DNA from: an uncultured Corynebacterium sp.
GTDB taxonomy: Bacteria; Actinomycetota; Actinomycetes; Mycobacteriales; Mycobacteriaceae
Reading direction: 5' to 3'
NCBI RefSeq assembly: GCF_946998835.1
Contig: NZ_CAMQAZ010000013.1
Coordinates: 6,406 to 70,405, forward strand
Length of the DNA: 64,000 nt
Shown here: piece after piece, positions 52,149 through 61,240 of the stretch
Layout: each line of letters starts with the position of its first letter
Numbering within the stretch: position 1 is the stretch's first letter
Made by a program: the position numbers and the translations under genes
The notes under the pieces: generated by a model
The model's database searches: none
What the model saw: the letters and a program-made list of their open reading frames with translations, nothing else
What the model was told of the DNA's origin: nothing

Positions 52149-53866
52149 TACTTCTCGCCTGGCCCCTTCAACTTAATGATGTCGAACTGACCTGCGCTCA
52201 AGTGCGAGCGCAGGTCTTTCTTGTCGAACTTGCCCACTGAAGTTTTATCAATGGAGTCCACGAAGGCCCAGTACTCCGGCAGCATCCACTTCGGCAGTTT
52301 TGGCCGTAGCTGATCGCGGAGCTGTTCAGCGGTCTGCCTGCTCGGCTCGATACCCGGCATCAGCACGGTGATGGCCAACGGGCGCTCTCCCCATTTTTTA
52401 TCTGGCATGCCAATAACTGCGCACTCAAGCACATGGGAAGTGGCCATCACAAAGTTTTCCAGCTGAGCGGAGTAAATCCACTCACCACCGGAGCGAATGA
52501 CATCGCGAGCACGGTCCTGAATAGTCAGGTAGCCGTCGTGTGTGATTGAGCCGACATCGCCAGTGCGCAGCCAGCCGTCCTCGGTGAACTGTTCGCGGGC
52601 TTCGTCAACTTCGGTGCCGCGGAAGAAGTGTGCGGCACCGCCATCTTCTGCCTCAGGAGAGCTGTAGTAGCCAGCGGTGACGGTGTTGCCTCGCACCTGC
52701 AGTTCGCCTTGGTTGCGGTCATGCAGGTCTAGCACGCGGTCCTTGTCGTCGACGACGCGGAACTGCATGATATCGGGGAAACGTCCCTGGCTAACGCGGT
52801 AGCGCTCACGGGCCTCGCCGGAGGCGCCGTATGGAGGCCTGGCTACTGTACCGATAGGCGAAGTCTCGGTCATACCCCAGAAGTGAATGACATCGACACC
52901 GTAGCGCTCTTCCCACAGCCGAATGAGAGCAGGTGGCACAGGGGAGCCACCCGAGAAAATTTCCTGCAGGCTCATGCGCTTTGGCGGATTGCTGAGGTAG
53001 TGCGCCATGAGGTTAATCCACAGCGTCGGCACGCCCTGAGCCACGCGCGGCATGGAGGTTTCGATGATTTCTGCGAGACGGGGCGCAGACAGATCAGCAC
53101 CGGGGAAAATCAGCGAAGCTCCGCACATGAAGGAGGCCAGTGGCACGCCCCAGGAAAGTACATGGTAAATAGGCACACAGCACAGCCACGGGTTTCCGTG
53201 CGAAATTGCAAAGGAGTCAGTGGTGCGCATGTTCAGGCTGTGCAAGTAAAGCGAACGATGGCTGTAGACGACACCTTTGGGTGCGCCCTCGGTGCCCGTC
53301 GAGTAGCACATGGCTGCGCCGGAGTTTTCATCTAGCTCGGGCCAGTCGAAGCGGCTGGGGCGGCCGTCGATAAGTGCCTCGTACGAGTACCACGGGATTC
53401 CCTCTGGCAGCGGCGCAGCGACATCGCTGAGGTCACCAACACCAATGATGATGACCGCGCGGACGCGTGGGCAGTGCGGAAGAATCTCTGCGAGCAGTTC
53501 GATTTCGGTGGGGTCGGCGATAATCACCTGGTCATCGGCGTGATTGATAATGTGCACAATCTGATCGGGCATAAGCTGCTTATTCAGCGGCTGAAAGACC
53601 GCGCCCATGGAGGCAACACCAAGGAAGACCTCAAAGTGCTCCGCGCAGTTGTACATCAGGGTGCCGATACGCTGATCGCCGTCGATGCCGAAGTCGTCGC
53701 GGAGCACATGGGCGAGTGCACTGGCGCGCGCTGCGATGTCGGCAAAGGTGGTGGTCTCGGGACCGTCGCTGTTCCAGGAGGTCACCGGAGTCCGACCGTG
53801 AATGGTGCGACCGTATTCCACAATCTGAGCGATGTTGAGAGGAATATGAGGCATCGTACTGCGCAT
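52148..53866 (-). CDS. long-chain fatty-acid-CoA ligase
   Basis: A 572-residue adenylate-forming enzyme. The AMP motif is YSTGTEGAPKGVVYSHRS (about 190-207); the hinge motif is GWLRTGDVGSITHDGY and then IQDRARDVIRSGGEWI; the catalytic Lys is in KTSVGKFDKKDLR near the C-terminus. It activates fatty acids as acyl-AMP and then CoA esters. ATG at 53866 or 53854; neither has a strong ribosome site. It interrupts the interval between thrB and rho. Confidence 0.9.
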   Translation of the reverse strand: MRSTMPHIPLNIAQIVEYGRTIHGRTPVTSWNSDGPETTTFADIAARASALAHVLRDDFGIDGDQRIGTLMYNCAEHFEVFLGVASMGAVFQPLNKQLMPDQIVHIINHADDQVIIADPTEIELLAEILPHCPRVRAVIIIGVGDLSDVAAPLPEGIPWYSYEALIDGRPSRFDWPELDENSGAAMCYSTGTEGAPKGVVYSHRSLYLHSLNMRTTDSFAISHGNPWLCCVPIYHVLSWGVPLASFMCGASLIFPGADLSAPRLAEIIETSMPRVAQGVPTLWINLMAHYLSNPPKRMSLQEIFSGGSPVPPALIRLWEERYGVDVIHFWGMTETSPIGTVARPPYGASGEARERYRVSQGRFPDIMQFRVVDDKDRVLDLHDRNQGELQVRGNTVTAGYYSSPEAEDGGAAHFFRGTEVDEAREQFTEDGWLRTGDVGSITHDGYLTIQDRARDVIRSGGEWIYSAQLENFVMATSHVLECAVIGMPDKKWGERPLAITVLMPGIEPSRQTAEQLRDQLRPKLPKWMLPEYWAFVDSIDKTSVGKFDKKDLRSHLSAGQFDIIKLKGPGEK

Positions 53867-54387
53867 GAGCTCTACAGTACCGACTCGCGGCCCCGCGACC
53901 TAGCGAAACGCAGTTGAGAACTAGTGTTGCTACCTGACTATTTGGTGACTATCCTAGGTCAATAGGTCGTTTTCAATACGTGGAATTATACGTACCTCTT
54001 CATGTACTCCGCATGCCGTTGACCTTCGCAGTTGCTCACACAACGCGATGGTGCAACGTGACATTGAAAACACATAAGTCAGTAGTGCGGCTACATAGTC
54101 TTGCGGTGCTGTGGACCTAAAATTTCCTCACCATCTTCAACTCCAAACATTCGGGTTTAAGATGCGGGAATAATGTGGGCAAGATGCCTCGTTTTAGTTT
54201 TAACTTCGAGGTCTTTTGTCTGACTTTTTCGATAATTTCCCGTCAGCTGCGCGCATTGTGCCGCCCGTGGTGAAAGATTCGACGACGGAGCACACGCAGC
54301 GGTGGCGGGGCAGTAAGAACGAGAAAGTGTCAATGACATAGCCCCCTGTAGGCAGTGACTGCAGGGAAGGTCGATGAAAGGACATCC
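53867..54387. other. leader and promoter region before rho
   Basis: About 520 bases with no gene. It holds a weak hairpin with a T-rich follow-up (arms 54187-54191 and 54207-54211) and a clear 8-bp hairpin (54344-54366) just before the rho ribosome site. Rho genes are often autoregulated through long leaders, so these may be relevant. Confidence 0.45.
54344..54366 (+). promoter_or_regulatory. hairpin just upstream of the rho ribosome site
   Basis: An 8-bp stem (54344-54351 with 54359-54366, one wobble) with a 7-base loop ends 9 bases before the GAAAGGA element of rho. It may affect access to the ribosome site or act in autoregulation. Confidence 0.4.
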
Positions 54388-56313
54388 GTGACCGATACGG
54401 ACACCACTGCCACGGCAGGTGGCCCAGAGAATCTTGCGGCCCTCCGAATGGCAGAATTGCGTGAAATCGCTTCCAGCAAGGGGATTCGCGGCATCTCCGC
54501 CATGCGCAAGCATGAGCTGATTGAGGCCATTAAGAATGGTGCCCCCGCTGCCGGTTCCGCTCCTGCTCGGAAGACTCGCGCTAAGAAGGCCGCAGCACCC
54601 GCGGCGAACACCGACGCCAAGGCTGCGGACGCTGGCGCTAAGGCAAAGGCTGCCAAGGAATCGCCGTCGGAAAGCGCGGATAAGGATTCCGGCAAGAATG
54701 CCGATAAGGCTGACAAGGGCCATGACAAGCGTGACGATGCCAACGCGGACGGCCGCGAGGAGATGTCCCGCTCCCAGCAGCGACGAAATCGTCGAAACCG
54801 TGCTCGTCAGCGCGAGCAGGATAATCAGGACGATCGCGGCAACGATAACCGCGACGATTCGGACAACGGCAACGACCACAATAACCGCAACGATCGCAAC
54901 AACCGCAACGATCGCAACAACCACGACCGAGACAACGACGATGATGGCCGTGGCAACCGCAACAACCGTCGCGGTCGCAACAACAACCGAAATAATGACC
55001 GCAACAACCATGACGATGATGGCCGTGGCAACCGTAACCGCCGTAATCGTCGCAATCGCCGCGATCGTCGCGGCCGCGATAATAACGGTGGGGGACACGG
55101 CGGTCAGGACGAGATTCGCGAGGATGACGTTCTTCAGCCCGTCGCTGGCATCGTCGACGTGCTGGACAACAAGACTGCATTCGTGCGCACCTCTGGCTAC
55201 CTGCCGGGCGCGAACGATGTGCTGGTTTCTGCGCAGATGGTTCGCAAATACGGTCTGCGCAAGGGCGATGCCGTCACAGGTCAGGTGCGCATGCCGCGCG
55301 AAAACGGCTCTGGCCAGGTGACTCATGGCAACGGCCGTAACCGCCGTAAATACAACCCGCTGGTCAAGGTCGAAACCGTCAACGGTCTTGATCCGGAACA
55401 GGCAAAACAGCGTCCGAACTTCGCTAAGCTCACCCCGCTGTACCCGAACCGCCGCCTGCGTCTTGAGACCGAGCAGAAGATCCTCACCACTCGCGTCATC
55501 GACCTGATTATGCCGATTGGTAAGGGCCAGCGCGCTCTCATTGTTTCGCCGCCGAAGGCCGGTAAGACCACGATTCTGCAGAACATTGCGAACGCTATCG
55601 CGACGAACAACCCCGAGTGCTACATGATGGTCGTGCTTGTCGACGAGCGCCCGGAGGAAGTCACCGACATGCAACGCAGTGTCCGTGGCGAGGTCATTGC
55701 CTCTACCTTCGACCGCCCGCCGTCAGACCACACCGCAGTGGCCGAGCTGGCTATTGAGCGTGCAAAGCGCCTGGTGGAGCAGGGCCAAGATGTCGTTGTC
55801 CTGCTGGACTCCATCACCCGCCTTGGCCGCGCGTACAACAACTCTTCGCCGGCATCTGGCCGAATCCTCTCCGGTGGTGTGGACTCCAACGCCCTGTACC
55901 CGCCGAAACGTTTCCTGGGTGCTGCCCGAAACATCGAAGAGGGCGGCAGCCTCACTATCATCGCCACCGCGATGGTGGAGACCGGTTCCGCAGGCGATAC
56001 GGTGATCTTCGAGGAGTTCAAGGGCACCGGCAACGCCGAGCTCAAGCTGGACCGAAAGATCTCCGAGCGTCGCGTGTTCCCGGCAGTGGATGTCAACCCC
56101 TCGGGTACTCGTAAGGATGAGCTGCTGCTGAGCACGGAGGAGGCTCGCGTGATGCACAAGCTGCGCCGCATCCTCTCCGCGCTGGAATCGCAGGCAGCTA
56201 TCGACCTGCTGATTAAGCAGCTGAAGAAGACCCGTAACAACAAGGAATTCCTGATGCAGGTGGCTTCTTCTGCACCAATGGCCGCCGATGTTGATGTGGA
56301 CGACATGCTTTAG
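54388..56313 (+). CDS. rho: transcription termination factor Rho with Asn/Arg/Asp-rich insertion
   Basis: A 641-residue hexameric RNA translocase. It starts with the Rho-N fold (LRMAELREIASSKGIRG). An Ala/Lys part and then a low-complexity stretch rich in Asn, Arg and Asp (about 145-240) follow. The RNA-binding cold-shock fold comes next, and then the ATPase with P-loop SPPKAGKTT (about 386-394), LLDSITRLGRAYN and the R-loop. The GTG at 54388 has GAAAGGA six bases upstream; an in-frame ATG at 54355 is unlikely. Such insertions are known in actinobacterial Rho and help on structured, GC-rich RNA. Confidence 0.96.
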   Translation: MTDTDTTATAGGPENLAALRMAELREIASSKGIRGISAMRKHELIEAIKNGAPAAGSAPARKTRAKKAAAPAANTDAKAADAGAKAKAAKESPSESADKDSGKNADKADKGHDKRDDANADGREEMSRSQQRRNRRNRARQREQDNQDDRGNDNRDDSDNGNDHNNRNDRNNRNDRNNHDRDNDDDGRGNRNNRRGRNNNRNNDRNNHDDDGRGNRNRRNRRNRRDRRGRDNNGGGHGGQDEIREDDVLQPVAGIVDVLDNKTAFVRTSGYLPGANDVLVSAQMVRKYGLRKGDAVTGQVRMPRENGSGQVTHGNGRNRRKYNPLVKVETVNGLDPEQAKQRPNFAKLTPLYPNRRLRLETEQKILTTRVIDLIMPIGKGQRALIVSPPKAGKTTILQNIANAIATNNPECYMMVVLVDERPEEVTDMQRSVRGEVIASTFDRPPSDHTAVAELAIERAKRLVEQGQDVVVLLDSITRLGRAYNNSSPASGRILSGGVDSNALYPPKRFLGAARNIEEGGSLTIIATAMVETGSAGDTVIFEEFKGTGNAELKLDRKISERRVFPAVDVNPSGTRKDELLLSTEEARVMHKLRRILSALESQAAIDLLIKQLKKTRNNKEFLMQVASSAPMAADVDVDDML

Positions 56314-56329
56314 CTGGGGTTAGCCACAA

Positions 56330-56353
56330 GGAGCGGTGCCACGGTACCGCTCC
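56330..56353 (+). promoter_or_regulatory. hairpin between rho and prfA
   Basis: An 8-bp stem (ggagcggt/accgctcc) with an 8-base loop between two co-directional genes, with no T run. It may be an mRNA processing or stabilising element. Confidence 0.35.
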
Positions 56354-56410
56354 ATTCAAAACCTCAGCACTAACCAGCATTTCACCCATCACAATTTGAA
56401 GGAATATTCA

Positions 56411-57484
56411 ATGGCTAATCAGGTTTCCGCAGTTGACGACATCCTCTCCGAGTATCACGGTCTCGAGGCGCAGTTGGCTGACCCCGAACTGCACAATGAT
56501 CCGAAGGCGGCTCGCAAGGTCGGCAAGCGTTTCAACGAGTTGCAGCCGGTTATTCAGACTCACAAGAAGTTGACCCAGGTCCAGGATGACTTGGAGGCAG
56601 CTCGCGAGATGGCCTACGAGGACTCCGAGTTCGCAGCTGAGGCTGAACGTCTCGCTGTTGAGGCCGAAGAACTTGAGGAGAAGCTCGCTGACCTGCTGGC
56701 TCCGCGCGATCCGCACGACAGCGATGACATCGTCATGGAAATCAAGTCCGGTGCCGGCGGTGAGGAGGCGGCTCTCTTCGCAGGTGAGCTCGCACGCATG
56801 TACCAGCGCTACGCTGAAAAGCACGGCTTCACCACCGAAATCCTCGGCCTGTCCGAGTCCGATCTCGGCGGTGTGAAGGACATGACCATGTCCATCCGTG
56901 CCAAGACTCCGTCCCGCGACGGCGCGTGGAGCGTGTTCAAGTTCGAAGGTGGCGTTCACCGCGTGCAGCGCGTGCCGGTCACCGAATCGCAGGGCCGTAT
57001 CCAGACCTCCGCCGCTGGTGTGCTGGTCTACCCGGAGCCCGACGAGGTCGAGGACATTCAGATTGATGAGAAGGATCTGCGTGTCGACGTCTACCGCTCC
57101 TCCGGTAAGGGTGGTCAGGGTGTTAACACCACTGACTCCGCCGTTCGCCTCACTCACCTTCCCACAGGTCTTGTCGTGACCTGTCAGAAGGAACGCTCTC
57201 AGATTCAGAACAAGGCCCGCGCCATGCAGGTGTTGGCCGCTCGACTGCAGCAGATGAAGGAAGAGGAGATCGCCGAGGCCGCCTCCGACCAGCGTAAGTC
57301 GCAGGTGCGCAATATGGATCGTTCTGAGCGCATCCGCACCTACAACTTCCCGGAGAACCGCGTTTCCGATCACCGCATCGGATACAAGGCTCACAACCTG
57401 GACTCGGTGCTGGGCGGCGACATGGATGACCTGCTCAAGGCCCTCCACGACGCGGAGCGCGCAGAGCGTCTTGAAGCCGAGTAA
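56411..57484 (+). CDS. prfA: peptide chain release factor 1
   Basis: A 357-residue RF1. It has the GGQ motif in SSGKGGQGVNTTDSAVRLTHLP (about 227-248), with the stop-codon-reading region at RVPVTESQGRIQTS, where RF1 usually has PxT (here PVT). It reads UAA and UAG. The ATG has AAGGA 8 bases upstream. The methylase gene prmC follows with overlap. Confidence 0.96.
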   Translation: MANQVSAVDDILSEYHGLEAQLADPELHNDPKAARKVGKRFNELQPVIQTHKKLTQVQDDLEAAREMAYEDSEFAAEAERLAVEAEELEEKLADLLAPRDPHDSDDIVMEIKSGAGGEEAALFAGELARMYQRYAEKHGFTTEILGLSESDLGGVKDMTMSIRAKTPSRDGAWSVFKFEGGVHRVQRVPVTESQGRIQTSAAGVLVYPEPDEVEDIQIDEKDLRVDVYRSSGKGGQGVNTTDSAVRLTHLPTGLVVTCQKERSQIQNKARAMQVLAARLQQMKEEEIAEAASDQRKSQVRNMDRSERIRTYNFPENRVSDHRIGYKAHNLDSVLGGDMDDLLKALHDAERAERLEAE

Positions 57485-58421
57485 TCCCACGCCTGCCGAA
57501 AATAGCTCGCCGACGCTACCGGATTCCGTCCGTACGCTCGGCGAGCTGTTTCGCTATACGCGCCGCACGCTTGACGACGCCGCGTTGGCCTCCCCGGATG
57601 CCGACGCACGGGCGTTATTTGCAGCCGCTACTGAGGCTGGACCAGCGGACATCATCTTTCGCGGCGACGAACCGTACACAGATGAGGCTGGTCGCATGCA
57701 GCTGGCGGAGATGTTGGCCCGCAGGGTGGCTCGTGAGCCACTGCAGCACATCCTCGGCACAGCACCGATGATGAGCCTGGAGCTACAGGTAGGCCCCGGT
57801 GTTTTCGTACCGCGGCCGGAAACGGAGCTGCTCGCGCAGTGGGCGATAGACCGAGCCCGTGAACTGGTCGCAAGTGACGTCGTCAAGCCAAAAATCGTTG
57901 ACCTGTGTACCGGATCCGGTGCGCTGGCGTTGGCGATTGCCGATGCCGTGCCCGAAGCAGATGTCGTAGCAGTGGAGCTCGCCGAGCAGGCGCGGGCGTG
58001 GGCGGCGAAGAACATCGAGACGTATGGCGATGGGCGTGTGCGTTTGATTGCTGGCGACGTCACTGATGTCCAGTTGATTGGAGACGGGGCTGAACTAGCG
58101 GATTGGGTAGGAAAGACCGACATTGTTGTGTCCAACCCGCCCTATGTGCCCGAAGACACCGAAGTTGACCCCGAGGTGAGAGCAGATCCGCACTCGGCAG
58201 TATTCGGCGGTGACGATGGCCTTGATGTCATTCGACCTATGATGAACCTGGTGGATGCACTGGCGCGGCCGGGCGGAGTAATTGGCATCGAGCACGATGA
58301 CTCTTCAGGTGGCGATGTCAGTTCACTGCTGAGGGCCACCTGGGATTACGCTGATGTAAAAGTCCATCAGGACTTTGCGGGCCGTGATCGTTTTACGGTG
58401 GGGCTCAAACCTCGCGCTTGA
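57471..58421 (+). CDS. prmC: release factor glutamine methyltransferase PrmC
   Basis: A SAM-dependent enzyme that methylates the Gln of the GGQ motif in release factors. The product of about 316 residues has the SAM motif VDLCTGSGALALAIADAVP and the catalytic NPPY (SNPPYVPEDTEV). No in-frame ATG or GTG exists near the domain start. The TTG at 57471, overlapping the end of prfA by 14 bases, is the best guess; ATG at 57426 is the alternative. Confidence 0.92.
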   Translation: MKPSNPTPAENSSPTLPDSVRTLGELFRYTRRTLDDAALASPDADARALFAAATEAGPADIIFRGDEPYTDEAGRMQLAEMLARRVAREPLQHILGTAPMMSLELQVGPGVFVPRPETELLAQWAIDRARELVASDVVKPKIVDLCTGSGALALAIADAVPEADVVAVELAEQARAWAAKNIETYGDGRVRLIAGDVTDVQLIGDGAELADWVGKTDIVVSNPPYVPEDTEVDPEVRADPHSAVFGGDDGLDVIRPMMNLVDALARPGGVIGIEHDDSSGGDVSSLLRATWDYADVKVHQDFAGRDRFTVGLKPRA

Positions 58422-58476
58422 GCAAACACGCTAATTAATCCTAAAACCAAAACTTTGAAGCAGGAGCAAAAATCTG

Positions 58477-59133
58477 ATGAGCAGGATTATGGACTGCAGC
58501 ACAGATGAAAATCGCGAACGCGCAATTGCCGCAGCAGTAGACGCTGTGAAGGCAGGTCGGTTGGTCGTTATGCCAACCGATACCGTATACGGCCTTGGCT
58601 GCGATGCCTTTGACAACCAGGCAGTTGCGTCCCTACTGCGAGCCAAGCACCGTGGCCCGGATATGCCGGTGCCGGTGCTGGTGGGCTCCTGGACCACAAT
58701 TGAGGGCCTCGTCCGCGAATACTCACCGGCAGCTCGCGCACTGGTGGAAGCCTTCTGGCCAGGCGGGCTGTCACTGGTCGTCAATCAGGCGCCGAGTCTG
58801 CCGTGGAACCTCGGCGACACCGCCGGTACGGTCATGCTGCGCATGCCACTGCACCCGATTGCCATTGAGATCCTGCGCCGCACTGGCCCGATGGCCGTGT
58901 CCAGCGCGAACATCTCCGGTCAGGCACCGGCAACCAACGCCGTGCGTGCCAAGCAGATGCTCGGCGGGGAAGCAGCTGTCTACGTTGACGGCGGTGAGGC
59001 CACGATTGGTACACCGTCGACGATTGTTGATATCTCCACTCCAGTGCCGCGCATCCTGCGCGAGGGCGCGGTGCCGGCAGCGGCGGTAGCCGAGGTTTTG
59101 GGCACCACACCCGAGCGACTGTTGGGGCAGTAG
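58477..59133 (+). CDS. L-threonylcarbamoyladenylate synthase (TsaC/Sua5/YwlC family)
   Basis: A 218-residue YrdC-fold enzyme that makes threonylcarbamoyl-AMP for the t6A modification of ANN-reading tRNAs. Typical patterns are VVMPTDTVYGLGCDAF and AKHRGPDMPVPVLV near the start and SSANISGQAPATNA later. GGAG lies about 11 bases before the ATG. It is co-directional with prmC, 55 bases after it, as in many actinobacteria. Confidence 0.93.
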   Translation: MSRIMDCSTDENRERAIAAAVDAVKAGRLVVMPTDTVYGLGCDAFDNQAVASLLRAKHRGPDMPVPVLVGSWTTIEGLVREYSPAARALVEAFWPGGLSLVVNQAPSLPWNLGDTAGTVMLRMPLHPIAIEILRRTGPMAVSSANISGQAPATNAVRAKQMLGGEAAVYVDGGEATIGTPSTIVDISTPVPRILREGAVPAAAVAEVLGTTPERLLGQ

Positions 59134-59196
59134 CCTTACCCGGTTAGGGTCATACCGATTTAGTACGTACGGCAAGTGTGTGGTGAGTAGTACCTA

Positions 59197-60468
59197 GTGG
59201 CGGACATGAGCTTATTGGCAGCCCAGTCGGGTGGGGCAGGTGTGCCCATCCGCGAGCTCGCCATGCTCGTATTAGTTGCCGCCGCTGTGAGTTATCTACT
59301 CACTGGTGTGGTGCGGTACACGTTGGTCCGTTCGGGTTGGCTAGATGCACCCCGCTCCCGCGATGTTCACGACATCCCGAAGCCCAGACTGGGTGGGGTG
59401 GCGATGTATTCCGGAGTGGTCGCGGCGATTGCTCTTGCTTCGGTGATGCCGGCGCTCAACCGCGGTTTCCCACCAATGACTCCAGATATGAGGGCAGTCG
59501 TGGCGGCCGCGTCGCTTTTGCTCATCGTTGGCATCTGGGATGACCTCTTCGACTTAGATGCCCTCACCAAATTGGTGGGGCAGGTCGCTGCGGCACTTCT
59601 GATGTCATTTATGGGCGTCAACTGGTATCTGCTCTACATTCCATTTAGTGGCGGTTCTACCCTAATCCTCGACCCAATCATGTCCACAGTCTTGACTGTC
59701 CTTTTTACTGTGGCGCTGATTAACGCTTTCAACTTTGTTGACGGCATTGATGGTCTTGCGGCAGGACTTGGCATGATTGCCGCAGCTGCGATTCTGGTCT
59801 ATTCGATGGTCATGCTTCACGACCAGGGCGGCACTGTCTCTGCATATCCACCCGCGATGATTTCCGCCTGCCTCCTCGGTGCCTGCCTGGGCTTTCTGCC
59901 GCATAACTTTGAGCCCGCACGAATCTTTATGGGCGATTCCGGCGCAATGATGATCGGTCTGCTTCTCGCTGCAGCGTCGGTGTCGGCGTCGGGACGCATT
60001 GCGCCCTCGATGTACGGCACTGCCGATGTCATCGCTCTGATCTCACCTATTGTGGTGGTTATCGCCGCAATTAGTGTGCCTATGCTCGATCTTCTTCTCG
60101 CCGTCGTTCGCCGCGTCAGCCAGGGCAAGTCACCTTTCTCGCCCGACAAAATGCATATCCACCACCGCCTGCTGTCGATGGGGCACAGCCACCGGCGGGT
60201 GGTGTTAGTCCTTTACCTATGGGTGTCGGTTGTCGCATATGCCGCCGTCGCCACTACAGTTTTCCCCTTCGAGTTCGTCGCTCTTACTTTTGGGCTTCTG
60301 CTTATCGTCGCGGTCATTTTCACTCTCCGTCGCCGCACTGAACTTGCCGACAAAGGCACTGTGCTTGCCGACGAGGATGCCAGCGGAGTGCACTCCAGAA
60401 GTAGGAGCGGTGGCAGGCAGGGCAGAAGACATCGCCGTGGCCGCAGAAGGTACAATCTTCGACCGTGA
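59197..60468 (+). CDS. wecA: decaprenyl-phosphate GlcNAc-1-phosphate transferase (WecA/Rfe)
   Basis: A 423-residue membrane enzyme with about 11 helices and the MraY/WecA motifs: Asp pair in GIWDDLFDLDALTK, NFVDGIDGLAAG, DSGAMMIG and HIHHRLLSMGHSHR. In corynebacteria it starts the linker that ties arabinogalactan to peptidoglycan. The GTG start has a weak ribosome site. The C-terminus is polar and basic. Its stop overlaps the atpI start (GTGA). Confidence 0.92.
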   Translation: MADMSLLAAQSGGAGVPIRELAMLVLVAAAVSYLLTGVVRYTLVRSGWLDAPRSRDVHDIPKPRLGGVAMYSGVVAAIALASVMPALNRGFPPMTPDMRAVVAAASLLLIVGIWDDLFDLDALTKLVGQVAAALLMSFMGVNWYLLYIPFSGGSTLILDPIMSTVLTVLFTVALINAFNFVDGIDGLAAGLGMIAAAAILVYSMVMLHDQGGTVSAYPPAMISACLLGACLGFLPHNFEPARIFMGDSGAMMIGLLLAAASVSASGRIAPSMYGTADVIALISPIVVVIAAISVPMLDLLLAVVRRVSQGKSPFSPDKMHIHHRLLSMGHSHRRVVLVLYLWVSVVAYAAVATTVFPFEFVALTFGLLLIVAVIFTLRRRTELADKGTVLADEDASGVHSRSRSGGRQGRRHRRGRRRYNLRP

Positions 60469-60914
60469 CTGAAAAAACATCTCCGGAGCCCGAGTCCAAA
60501 TACGATGATTCGCGGCGACCGCTGCTGGCCGCCGCTCGCTCGGGTGCCATCGCGCTCGCGGTGATTACTGTGCTTTCGCTGCTTGTCTGGGGTGGCAAGA
60601 ACGGAATGCCAGGCGTATGGGGAGTGCTCCTGGGCGCTGGCATCAGCGGAAGCTTCGTATTGCTTACCGTTTTGGGCATTCTTTTTACTGCTCGTACCAC
60701 TCCGTCAACAACGCTCGCTGTTGTACTAGGCGGCTGGCTGTTAAAGATTCTTGTACTGATCGGAGTCTTGGTTGTTATTAGAAATCTTGAGTTTTACGAC
60801 AACATGACATTCTTCGTCACCGTTGTACTTACGCTGTTGGTGACACTGGGCGCAGAAGTGTGGGGAATGTCGCAATCTAACCTCACTTATGTGCAACCGA
60901 TGAAGGAAGATTAG
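60465..60914 (+). CDS. atpI: AtpI-like ATP synthase accessory membrane protein
   Basis: A 149-residue protein with a polar N-terminus of about 20 residues and four membrane segments (about 25-43, 50-72, 80-102 and 112-131). Sequence similarity in this family is low; the call rests on size, topology and position right before atpB. AtpI helps to assemble the c-ring or carry Mg2+. GTG start overlapping the wecA stop. Confidence 0.8.
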   Translation: MTEKTSPEPESKYDDSRRPLLAAARSGAIALAVITVLSLLVWGGKNGMPGVWGVLLGAGISGSFVLLTVLGILFTARTTPSTTLAVVLGGWLLKILVLIGVLVVIRNLEFYDNMTFFVTVVLTLLVTLGAEVWGMSQSNLTYVQPMKED

Positions 60915-61240
60915 CGGGCAATAGCCTGTTGACCTGCTGAGAGAGCGAACTAGGTCGATAAAACTGCAGGTAATGGGCATATTGCGAAGTCTTTGCAGAC
61001 TACGCCACTTTTAGAGGCCGAAACCCACAGGAGGGCTCGGTCTCTTTGTTGGTTTCGGGGTCGGAAACACGGGGGTGTACCGGGTGGGGAAAATGAGTCA
61101 GAACTGTTATCCTGAGCTTTGGGTAAGACGGCCTGTAGCGAAATAACAATCATTTCCACAGGTACGGTCCCCGTGAGCGCCGTGCTGATGAGCGAATGGA
61201 ATCCGCGGCGCGACACGTTAAATGACGTCCTTCGCACCGC
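60915..61240. other. intergenic region before atpB
   Basis: About 325 bases with no gene. It has an 8-bp inverted repeat (61018-61025 and 61051-61058) and a G-rich part near 61060-61090. It probably holds the main atp promoter, perhaps with tatcct at 61109-61114 as the -10 element, but this is not certain. Confidence 0.4.

Noticed and set aside
54157..55674. 505-codon frame on the minus strand opposite rho
   Set aside because: Its Val/Ile runs are the complement of the Asn/Asp/Arg codons of the Rho insertion.
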